Below, one piece after another: positions 17,435-24,454 of a DNA stretch of 64,000 nucleotides. The stretch is from assembly GCA_900543205.1 (NCBI GenBank), contig UQQM01000008.1:13738-77737 (forward strand), in the 5' to 3' direction. The position numbers and the translations under genes were made by a program. A model generated the notes under the pieces. That model was not told the origin of the DNA. It searched no databases and worked only from the letters and a program-made list of their open reading frames with translations. This stretch comes from an uncultured Bacteroides sp. (lineage in GTDB: Bacteria > Bacteroidota > Bacteroidia > Bacteroidales > UBA932). Every line of letters starts with the position of its first letter. The stretch's first letter is position 1.

Positions 17435-17476
17435 TTATGCAAAAAGTGTTGCGCACTGGCAACACTTTTTGCATAA
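17435..17476. promoter_or_regulatory. Palindrome 3 upstream of ATPase 2
   Basis: Perfect 18-bp arms TTATGCAAAAAGTGTTGC (17435-17452) and GCAACACTTTTTGCATAA (17459-17476) with a 6-base centre GCACTG. It could also act as a hairpin after rnr, which ends at 17508 on the same strand, but no T-run follows. Confidence 0.7.
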
Positions 17477-17507
17477 TTTTACATGTTACAGGCAACACCA
17501 GCCCGGG

Positions 17508-19676
17508 CTACTTCCTCTTCTGGGAAGATGATTTCCTGCCGCGTCCTTCTCCTGTACGGAGCCTGCCGGAACGCCCCCTGACGGGCCGCTCTCCGCGGCC
17601 TTCGCCGCCTTCTTCGGGATTTCCGCCATCTGCGGTGCCGGCGTTATCTCCGGGCAGATTCTCGACAAGTTCATAGTCGAGCAGCCTCTGTTCGAGATTC
17701 GCATTGGTCACCCTGATGCGCACCTTGTCGCCGAGGCGGTATATCTTGTGCGTGCGGCGGCCGACCAGCCTGTAGCGGGCCTCATCGAAATAGAAGAAAT
17801 CCGACTTTATCTCGCGCAGGGACACCATGCCTTCGATTTTCGTAGGCTCGATTTCCACATACATACCCCACTCGGTGATTCCGGACACGGTTCCGTCGAA
17901 CTCCTGTCCGACCTTGTCCTGCATGAACTCCACGAGCTTGTATTTCACGGACGTGCGCTCGGCGTCGGCGGCGACCATCTCCCTCTCGGAAGCATGGCGG
18001 CATTCCTCCTCATAGACATCCTTCTGCACGCTGTCGCCGCCAGCGAGATACCTCGCCAGCAGCCTGTGGACCATGAGGTCGGGATAACGGCGAATGGGCG
18101 ACGTGAAGTGGGTGTAGAACTTGAATGCGAGACCGAAGTGGCCGATGTTGTCGGTGCTGTAGATAGCCTTTGCCATCGAACGGAGGGCAAGGTTCTCAAG
18201 CGCGGCATATTCCGGCTTGTCCTTGGCGGACTCGAGCAGCCTGTTGAGTTCCCTGGCTATATCGTGGCCCTGGGCATTCTCGACCCTGTAGCCGAAGCCT
18301 TTGGCGAAGACGCGCAGACCTTCCAGCTTGACCTCGTTGGGCTCCCCGTGGATACGGTAGACGAAAGTCTTGGGGTTGGGGGAAGGCACGCCGTTCATCC
18401 TGCCGCCGGTTCCCACATATTCGGCGACGGTCCTGTTGGCGAGCAGCATGAACTCCTCAATCAGCCAGTTGGCCTCCTTGGAGACCTTTTCATAGACATC
18501 GACCGGTTTGCCGTTCTCGTCCACGAGCACCTTCATCTCCGGACGGTCGAAATCTATGGCTCCCGCCTTGCGTTCCGCAGCCTTCATGATGCCGGCGAGA
18601 CGGTTGAGCTCCCTTATCGCCATTGCAAGCGCATCGGATTCGGGAACGCTTTCGGCTTCAATGATTCTCTGTGCGCCGTCGTAGTCGAGCCTGCGATCCG
18701 AACGTATGACCGCGCGTCCCAGCCAGCGTGAAACGACCTCAGCCTTCGGGGTCATCTCGAAGACTGCGGAGAAGACGAGCTTGTCTTCATCCGGGCGGAG
18801 GGAGCAGAGCTTGTTGCAGAGCTTCTCCGGGAGCATGGGCACGGTACGGTCCACCAGGTAGACCGAAGTGCCACGGCTGCGCGCCTCCCTGTCCACGATG
18901 CTGCCGGGAGTCACGTAATGCGAAACATCGGCGATATGCACGCCCACCTCATAGTTGCCGTTGTCCAGCTTCCGGAACGAAAGGGCATCGTCGAAGTCCT
19001 TCGCGTCGGCGGGGTCTATGGTGAACGTGAGCCTGTCGCGGAAATCCTTGCGACCCTTGAGGTCTTCGGGGGTTATTTCTTCAGAAATGTCGTCGGCGGC
19101 ATTCTCGACCTGGGGTTCGAAACGGTACGGCAGGTTGAATTCCGCAAGTATGGCATGCATCTCAGTGTCGTTGAGCCCGGGCATGCCCAGCACGTCGGTG
19201 ATGACGCCGGAGGGGTTGGTGTCGCCTTTGCGCCAGCCTTCCACCACAGCGGCCACCTTCATTCCGGGTTCCGCACCCATGGACGCGGCCTCCTTCGGGT
19301 CCACGGATATGTCGTATGGCATGGAACGGCTCTGCATGAGCACCCATGCCTGGTTTCCCGCAGTATGGTATATGCCCACGAAAGGCTTGTTCGAACGTTC
19401 GAGTATCTCCACCACTTCTCCTTCGCGGCGGCGCTTGTCGTCCTTGACAGGTTTGTCCTTGGTCACGACGACCCTGACTATGTCGCCGTCGAGGGCGTGC
19501 CGGGTCTTCGAAGCCTTGACGAACACGTCATCCTCCTCACCTTCAACTATCACGAAAATATAGCCCTCCCGGGTCATCTGGACCTTGCCGGTGACTTCGG
19601 CCAAGGCCTTGCGGGCCGCCTGCTTTTTCCGGCCCTGCCGCAGCTGCTTGCGGTTGTTAGTCTGTTTCTGCTTCAT
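17508..19676 (-). CDS. rnr: Ribonuclease R
   Basis: 722 residues from the ATG at 19676 (MKQKQTNNRKQLRQGRKKQ); the frame is open further upstream, but that part overlaps the divergent gltX region. It has cold-shock-like domains, then the RNB catalytic core with DPADAKDFDDALSF and HIADVSHYV, then an S1 domain (GTVSGITEWGMYVEI), and a basic low-complexity tail rich in G, R and K. The enzyme is a processive 3'-5' exoribonuclease that degrades structured RNA. Divergent from gltX. Confidence 0.95.
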   Translation of the reverse strand: MKQKQTNNRKQLRQGRKKQAARKALAEVTGKVQMTREGYIFVIVEGEEDDVFVKASKTRHALDGDIVRVVVTKDKPVKDDKRRREGEVVEILERSNKPFVGIYHTAGNQAWVLMQSRSMPYDISVDPKEAASMGAEPGMKVAAVVEGWRKGDTNPSGVITDVLGMPGLNDTEMHAILAEFNLPYRFEPQVENAADDISEEITPEDLKGRKDFRDRLTFTIDPADAKDFDDALSFRKLDNGNYEVGVHIADVSHYVTPGSIVDREARSRGTSVYLVDRTVPMLPEKLCNKLCSLRPDEDKLVFSAVFEMTPKAEVVSRWLGRAVIRSDRRLDYDGAQRIIEAESVPESDALAMAIRELNRLAGIMKAAERKAGAIDFDRPEMKVLVDENGKPVDVYEKVSKEANWLIEEFMLLANRTVAEYVGTGGRMNGVPSPNPKTFVYRIHGEPNEVKLEGLRVFAKGFGYRVENAQGHDIARELNRLLESAKDKPEYAALENLALRSMAKAIYSTDNIGHFGLAFKFYTHFTSPIRRYPDLMVHRLLARYLAGGDSVQKDVYEEECRHASEREMVAADAERTSVKYKLVEFMQDKVGQEFDGTVSGITEWGMYVEIEPTKIEGMVSLREIKSDFFYFDEARYRLVGRRTHKIYRLGDKVRIRVTNANLEQRLLDYELVENLPGDNAGTADGGNPEEGGEGRGERPVRGRSGRLRTGEGRGRKSSSQKRK

Positions 19677-19685
19677 AATCAGGCG

Positions 19686-19693
19686 CAAAGTTA
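19686..19693 (-). promoter_or_regulatory. -7 box TAACTTTG for rnr
   Basis: Exact TAnnTTTG on the minus strand, 9 bases before the rnr ATG; it supports the chosen start. Confidence 0.6.
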
Positions 19694-19802
19694 GCAAATA
19701 GTTCGATACAACTGAAATAATTGCCTTTATTCCTGTGGGGGGAGAGGTATACGGTAGCGCCTCGGCATAACAAATAAATTTGTTCTGCGCTCGGCTTCTG
19801 CG

Positions 19803-19810
19803 TATATTTG
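19803..19810 (+). promoter_or_regulatory. -7 box TATATTTG for gltX
   Basis: Exact TAnnTTTG, 20 bases before the ATG at 19831. Confidence 0.55.
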
Positions 19811-19830
19811 CCGGATATATCGGATTGACA

Positions 19831-21459
19831 ATGAGAAGGACAAGAGTAAGATTCGCGCCGTCACCCACCGGCCCCCTCCACATGGGAGGAGTCCGCACGG
19901 CGCTCTACAACTATCTGTACGCCAAACAGCATGGCGGTGACTTCATACTCAGGATAGAGGATACAGACTCCAACCGCTTCGTGCCCGGAGCCGAGCAGTA
20001 TATAATTGAAGCCCTGAAATGGTGCGGCATAACGCCGGACGAGGGCGTGGACGCAGAGGGACATGTGGTGGAGACCGCTTCGGAGCGCCACCCCCACGCC
20101 CCCTACCGCCAGAGCCAGAGGCGCGGGATCTACCGCAAGTACGCGGAGCAGCTCGTCGAGGCGGGCTATGCCTACTACGCCTTCGACAGCGCCGAGGACC
20201 TGGAGCTCATGCGCTCAAAGGCCGAGAACGCCGGCGAGACATTCATCTACAACCACGCCACACGCGGGAAAATGAGCAACTCCCTGACCCTCGACGCCGC
20301 GCAGACCGCCAGGCTGCTGGAGGAGCGCAATGACTGGACCATACGGTTCAAGATGCCCGAGAACCGCATCGTGGAGATGGACGACCTGATACGCGGGCAC
20401 ATCGAGGTCAACACCTCGACCCTCGACGACAAGGTGCTCTGGAAAAAGGCCGACGAACTGCCCACCTACCACCTCGCCAACATAGTCGACGACCATCTCA
20501 TGGAAATCACCGAAGTCATACGCGGCGAGGAATGGCTGCCCTCACTGCCCCTGCACTGGCTGCTCTACGAGGCCTTCGGCTGGACCGGCAGCATGCCGCG
20601 CTTCGCGCATCTGCCGCTTCTGCTCAAGCCCGTAGGCAACGGCAAGCTCAGCAAGAGGGACGGAGACAAGATGGGCTTCCCCGTGTTCCCCCTCGAATGG
20701 ACCTCCGCCGACGGAGAGAAGAGCCACGGCTACAGGGAGGACGGATATTTCCCCGAGGCCTTCGTGAACATGCTCGCCATGCTGGGCTGGAACCCCGGCA
20801 CGGAGCAGGAGCTCTTCTCCATGGACCAGCTCATCGAAGCCTTTTCCCTCGAGAAGGTCGGGAAGTCCGGGGCGAAGTTCAACCCGGAGAAGGCCCGCTG
20901 GTACAACAGGGAATACCTGCGCATGCGCCCGGACGGGGAGCTTGCGGAGCTTTTCATGCCCATTCTCGAGAAGAAGGGCATAAAGGCGGAACCCGGATTC
21001 GTGGAGAAGGTCGTCGGGCTGATCAAGGAAAGAGCCACTTTCGTGGCTGACTTCTGGGACATCGCCTCCTGCATCTTCGTGGCTCCGGAGAATTTCGAGG
21101 CCTACGGCATCAAGGCCGGCGCCGCGTTCGAAAAGCCGGCAACACCCGGCAGGCCCGCCGACCCCAGGGCAAAGGTCTACGACGACGTTTCGACCGCACC
21201 CTTCCTCGCTAAGGATGTGGACAAGTTCTGGAAAGAAGAATACCGGACTGCTGCCAAGGATGCCCTGGAACACTGCGAAGCCGGGGGCATCGAGGAATAC
21301 ATACGGTCGAAGGGCCTGCCTCTCGGCAAGGTCATGAACTGTCTCAGGCTTGCACTGACAGGCGCTGCAAGCGGGCTCGGAATCGCTGACATCGTGTCAT
21401 TCATCGGCAAAGATGAGGCGCTCGCGCGGCTGGACTATGCGTTCAGACGCCTGGCCTGA
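19831..21459 (+). CDS. gltX: Glutamate--tRNA ligase
   Basis: 542 residues from the ATG at 19831; the open frame begins earlier, but class I GluRS proteins begin right here (RVRFAPSPTG). The HIGH-type motif is PSPTGPLHMGG (residues 10-20) and the KMSKS-type motif is GKLSKRDGDK near 271-280. HYRxSE-like specificity elements and the C-terminal anticodon-binding helical domain follow. The enzyme charges tRNA-Glu with glutamate. No gene follows for about 1.3 kb, which is unusual for this tightly packed region. Confidence 0.96.
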   Translation: MRRTRVRFAPSPTGPLHMGGVRTALYNYLYAKQHGGDFILRIEDTDSNRFVPGAEQYIIEALKWCGITPDEGVDAEGHVVETASERHPHAPYRQSQRRGIYRKYAEQLVEAGYAYYAFDSAEDLELMRSKAENAGETFIYNHATRGKMSNSLTLDAAQTARLLEERNDWTIRFKMPENRIVEMDDLIRGHIEVNTSTLDDKVLWKKADELPTYHLANIVDDHLMEITEVIRGEEWLPSLPLHWLLYEAFGWTGSMPRFAHLPLLLKPVGNGKLSKRDGDKMGFPVFPLEWTSADGEKSHGYREDGYFPEAFVNMLAMLGWNPGTEQELFSMDQLIEAFSLEKVGKSGAKFNPEKARWYNREYLRMRPDGELAELFMPILEKKGIKAEPGFVEKVVGLIKERATFVADFWDIASCIFVAPENFEAYGIKAGAAFEKPATPGRPADPRAKVYDDVSTAPFLAKDVDKFWKEEYRTAAKDALEHCEAGGIEEYIRSKGLPLGKVMNCLRLALTGAASGLGIADIVSFIGKDEALARLDYAFRRLA

Positions 21460-21467
21460 GGCTGCCC

Positions 21468-21566
21468 CTGCAGCGCATCGACATTTTGAGGTTTGATTCT
21501 CCTGCGACGGCATGATGCCGCTTGCCGACACGCCTGCATCGCATCGGCATCTTGAGCTCTGATTCC
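21468..21566 (+). repeat. 33-bp imperfect direct repeat, two copies
   Basis: Copies at 21468-21500 and 21534-21566 share CTGCA-CGCATCG-CAT-TTGAG with about six differences over 33 bases. They are 66 bp apart start to start. Confidence 0.55.
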
Positions 21567-21704
21567 CCTTCCCTGCCGCAGAGCGGAAGTCTTCGGAATC
21601 CGCCTATGCAAAAAGTGCGGTACGGGACATTCATGTGCCCTGGCCTTATCTTGAAATCCGGCTAAGGCACAGAATTTTTGCTGAAACCCTCCTGTAACCG
21701 GTTG

Positions 21705-21802
21705 GATTCCGGATTGTGAATAGCTGATTGCTGATTCCTGATTGCAGATTCCTGATTACTGATTCCAGATTCCAGATTCCGGATTCCAGATTCCGGATTC
21801 CA
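21705..21802 (+). repeat. 7-bp tandem repeat, 14 units of GATTCCN
   Basis: From 21705 the sequence divides into 14 consecutive heptamers with no phase shift. The last eleven (21726-21802) all begin GATT and most read GATTCCA, GATTCCG or GATTCCT. The period is not a multiple of three, and the short frames across it are by-products. Confidence 0.85.
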
Positions 21803-21966
21803 CCTTCAATCCTGCTTCTGACTTTTTCGAGCCGCCACGACAGCCGACAGGATAATCATTTAATAATGGTGTTTTCTCTGTCACAAACAAGTGCTTCGGC
21901 ACGGAATTGGCAGTGAGTTTCACCGAATAGTTTTTTCATAGGTTTAATTTTAGGTTAGAATTGCCG

Positions 21967-22002
21967 TTACGACCCGATGTGATATCGGGTCGTAATTTGT
22001 TT
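21967..22002 (+). terminator. Terminator-like hairpin with T-rich tail
   Basis: Perfect 12-bp arms TTACGACCCGAT and ATCGGGTCGTAA (21967-21978, 21984-21995), loop of 5, followed by TTTGTTT. It is 0.5 kb past gltX, so the transcript it ends is unclear. Confidence 0.5.
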
Positions 22003-22050
22003 ATGGCCGTTCGTTCCGCACTGTTCGCGGTATAATTGCCAGAAAAAGAA

Positions 22051-22543
22051 ATTTCCCGGGAACGCGGTGTTCCCGGAAATGCCTTGCTATCAGCTATTTG
22101 CAATCGAAACATGTACGCAGGTCAACGTCCTCGAAGCGACTCGCGGACAGGCCATTCAGAGAAAGCTGCCCCACAGCGGCCTCCAAGGCGATTTTTGCAA
22201 AAACTGTTGTACTCGGGTATTTACATCTGCCATCCCTCGTCCCTGTCACGAGCAGTTTTTGTCATTGCTGCAAGCCGAAAACGGCAATTATGTTGCGGAA
22301 CGTGATGCAAGGCCGATTTGGACGAAAAAGGATTCCAGGGCAAAAGAACCGGCCCGCCCTGTCGAGCGGACTGAATTGACGCCGAGCAGGCTTTTTTCGC
22401 CTGTGAGGCGCAATTGCAGCCGCGAGGCACTGAAACGGCGATTTCCGGAACAACTCCGTGCACAAGTAGCCTTCCATGCACCGCCCCGCACGCAATGTCA
22501 AAATGTATTTTCCACCCTTGCAGATTATGCGCCGATTCAGTAA
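22051..22543. repeat. Dispersed element, open in many frames
   Basis: It begins with a hairpin (ATTTCC and GGAAAT ends at 22051-22080, inner arms CGGGAAC and GTTCCCG). Several long frames overlap on both strands: plus 22079-22543 (154 codons, ending LADYAPIQ), plus 22036-22305, plus 22098-22379, minus 22221-22481, 22262-22501 and 22288-22491. None has a recognisable domain. Thirty bases (22399-22428) recur inverted at 3858-3887, so at least part is a genomic repeat. Whether it encodes a protein or a structured RNA is open. Confidence 0.5.
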
Positions 22544-22560
22544 TTTTGAAAGTTGAAAAT

Positions 22561-22746
22561 TCCCCTTATGGGAAGAACGATGGTGATGTTTGCCACAGCG
22601 GCCTCGTGACCGTCATCGCCGAACCCTGGGACAATGCCGACGGCACCCGTACCGCATATATAACGGTCAGCACCTGCTGCGAGAGCGTCACCGTGACGGT
22701 CCGTCAGACCGATGAGGAGAATTTCAACTGGAATTACGGAGAACTG
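22561..22746 (+). pseudogene. BACON-like C-terminal fragment
   Basis: In frame 22414-22788 the segment from about 22600 reads like the last strands of a BACON domain: GLVTVIAEPWDN, ADGTRTAYITVS, ESVTVTVRQT. No start, signal peptide or upstream part exists, and the frame runs into rpiB in another phase without its own stop. Interpreted as the remnant of a deleted secreted protein. Confidence 0.45.
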
Positions 22747-22750
22747 ACAA

Positions 22751-23182
22751 ATGAAAATAGGAATCTGCAGCGACCACGCCGGTCTTGAGTACAAGACCAG
22801 GCTGATAGCCTACCTGCTCGGCAAGGGCTATGAAGTGGTGAATTACGGAACCGATTCCCCCGACAGCTGTGACTATCCCGATTTCGCCCACAGGCTGGGA
22901 TATGCACTCGACAACGGGGATGTGGATGCCGGAATCGCGCTCTGCGGCACCGGTAACGGCATGGCCATCACGCTGAACCATCATCCTTCGGTCAGGGCCG
23001 GACTGGCATGGAACCAGGAGGTCGCGAAGCTCGTGAAGGAGCACAACAACGCCAACGTGCTGGTGATGCCGGCGCGTTTCGTGTCGTACCGCATGGCGGT
23101 GATGATGGTACGCCAGTGGCTGGAAACCCAGTTTGCCGGAGGACGGCACCAACGCAGAATTGACAAGATTGCTCTCCACTGA
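22751..23182 (+). CDS. rpiB: Ribose-5-phosphate isomerase B
   Basis: 143 residues, normal length. N-terminal IGICSDHAGLEYKTRL with the catalytic-site DHAG, then ALCGTGNGMAI around the active-site cysteine, and the late NNANVLVMPARF. RpiB interconverts ribose-5-phosphate and ribulose-5-phosphate in the pentose phosphate pathway. The last bases overlap the probable truB start, and the tail HQRRIDKIALH may be a read-through extension. Confidence 0.93.
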   Translation: MKIGICSDHAGLEYKTRLIAYLLGKGYEVVNYGTDSPDSCDYPDFAHRLGYALDNGDVDAGIALCGTGNGMAITLNHHPSVRAGLAWNQEVAKLVKEHNNANVLVMPARFVSYRMAVMMVRQWLETQFAGGRHQRRIDKIALH

Positions 23183-23975
23183 CATATCCGATTACCCCGA
23201 GGGCATCGTGCTTCCCGTGGACAAGCCCTGGCGCTGGACCTCCGCCGACCTCGTGCGGAAGATCAAGTTCACCGCCAAGCGGCATTTCGGGAAGAAGAAT
23301 CTCAAGGTGGGGCACGCCGGCACGCTGGATCCTCTGGCTACCGGCATACTTCTGGTGTGCATAGGTCCGGCCACGCGCAGGGCCGAGGAGCTCCAGGCTT
23401 CGAGGAAGGAGTATGTCGCCGGGGTCAGCTTCGGCGCCCTCACGGCTTCGTACGACCTGGAGAAGGAGGTGGAGGCCGGCTATCCTCTCGCCGGGGTCAG
23501 CGAGGCGGCGCTCAGGGCGGTGCTGCCTTCGTTCATCGGGGAGCAGGAGCAGATAGCGCCGCTGTTCAGCGCCAAGTCGGTGGACGGGGTGCGGGCCTAC
23601 GAAATGGCCAGGAAGCTCTACCGCCAGGGGAAGAAGGCGGACGCCGAGGGCATAATCAGCGCGTCGCGCATCAATGTCTATGAGATGGAACTGCTCTCGT
23701 GGTCAGATTCGCTGCCGCTTTCGGAGATAGTTCCGGCTTTCGACGCCCAGGACAGGAAGATCAAGGTGGCCGACGTCTCGGGGCTGTCCCTGCCGACGGC
23801 CATGATAAGGGTATCCTGCAGCAAGGGGACATATATCCGCGCCCTGGCCAGGGACCTCGGCGAGGCTCTGGGCAGCGCGGCCTTCCTCAGCAGCCTCCGC
23901 CGTACCGGAAACGGGGGCTACGGCATCTCCGAGGCCCTCAGCCTCGACGACGCCCTGAATCTCTTCAACCATTAG
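23133..23975 (+). CDS. truB: tRNA pseudouridine(55) synthase TruB
   Basis: Up to 280 residues. No ATG precedes the conserved N-terminus, so the start must be TTG: at 23133, or more likely 23160 or 23169, which gives the usual 10-15 residues before GIVLPVDKPWRWTS. The catalytic aspartate is in GHAGTLDPLATGIL, and KEYVAGVSFG and SKGTYIRALARDLG match family blocks. The enzyme makes pseudouridine 55 in the T loop of tRNA. It overlaps rpiB in another frame by 14-50 bp depending on start. Confidence 0.92.
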   Translation: MPEDGTNAELTRLLSTDISDYPEGIVLPVDKPWRWTSADLVRKIKFTAKRHFGKKNLKVGHAGTLDPLATGILLVCIGPATRRAEELQASRKEYVAGVSFGALTASYDLEKEVEAGYPLAGVSEAALRAVLPSFIGEQEQIAPLFSAKSVDGVRAYEMARKLYRQGKKADAEGIISASRINVYEMELLSWSDSLPLSEIVPAFDAQDRKIKVADVSGLSLPTAMIRVSCSKGTYIRALARDLGEALGSAAFLSSLRRTGNGGYGISEALSLDDALNLFNH

Positions 23976-24412
23976 TTTCCCAAGCTGTTTTGCGTATCTG
24001 ATATTCCGGCCCTGCCGCTCTGGCCATAGATCTCGCAATATCCGCCGTCTGCTCCAAGACCGAGCCGGATGCCGTCGCGCCATAGCATAAGCGTCAGCCG
24101 GGCGCTCTCCCCAGGAGGACCAGGGGTCATGGACTACAACTCCGACAATTACGGCAACCTCTACAGCTCCTCGCTGTCGGAGTTCCTAGACTAGAATAGA
24201 AAAAGGACAGGGCCACGCCTGGAACGCTCCCTGTCCTGAATACAAAATTATTAACCGCTAATACCCAGGAATATTCAAGTGTAGGTTAAGAACGGCCGGA
24301 TTCCCGGCCAATATGATAGTTTGGTTAGAATCTTTCTAGTGACGACAAATATACACAAGCACGTTCTCTGCGCGGTACACTCACATCTTCAAAAAGTGGA
24401 AAATAGTCCAAA
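23976..24412. other. Gap without a gene: decayed coding traces and a hairpin
   Basis: A short plus-strand frame from about 24129 (MDYNSDNYGNLYSSS, stop near 24195) and a minus-strand frame ending at truB's stop (LWRDGIRLGLGADGGYC) have protein-like composition but no start context or family match. A hairpin lies at 24204-24237, and the rest is AT-rich leader for the regulator gene. Confidence 0.5.
24200..24237 (-). terminator. Minus-strand intrinsic terminator-like hairpin
   Basis: Arms AGGACAGGG (24204-24212) and CCCTGTCCT (24229-24237). Read on the minus strand the stem is followed by TTTTTCT. No minus-strand gene is seen upstream, so it may belong to a lost gene or act as a REP-like element. 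Confidence 0.45.
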
Positions 24413-24427
24413 TTGGAAATTAATGTG

Positions 24428-24435
24428 TATTTTTG
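24428..24435 (+). promoter_or_regulatory. -7 box TATTTTTG for the AraC-type regulator
   Basis: Exact TAnnTTTG, 19 bases before the ATG at 24455. Confidence 0.5.
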
Positions 24436-24454
24436 TTCAAACTTAAAGAAAACC

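Larger units (their letters stand above)
21460..22050. other. Non-coding gap with repeats and a terminator-like hairpin
   Basis: No convincing gene. It holds a 33-bp imperfect direct repeat (21468-21500 and 21534-21566), a 7-bp tandem repeat (21705-21802) and a terminator-like hairpin (21967-21995). A 27-codon minus-strand frame with ATG at 21939 (MKKLFGETHCQ, stop at 21856) is preceded by an AT-rich leader but cannot be supported as a gene. Confidence 0.6.

Noticed and set aside
17481-17497. Possible fourth palindrome (TGTT...AACA) next to palindrome 3
   Set aside because: Only 4-bp arms and no GTTGC core on the left; too weak to count with the other three.
19677-19898. 74-residue N-terminal extension of ribonuclease R
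   Set aside because: It overlaps the gltX promoter and coding start and lies upstream of an exact -7 box for rnr, so it cannot be part of the mRNA from that promoter.
21728-21916. 61-codon plus-strand frame over the heptamer repeat
   Set aside because: Its repeating peptide (DSRF pattern) is only the 7-bp tandem repeat read in frame; the period is not a multiple of three.
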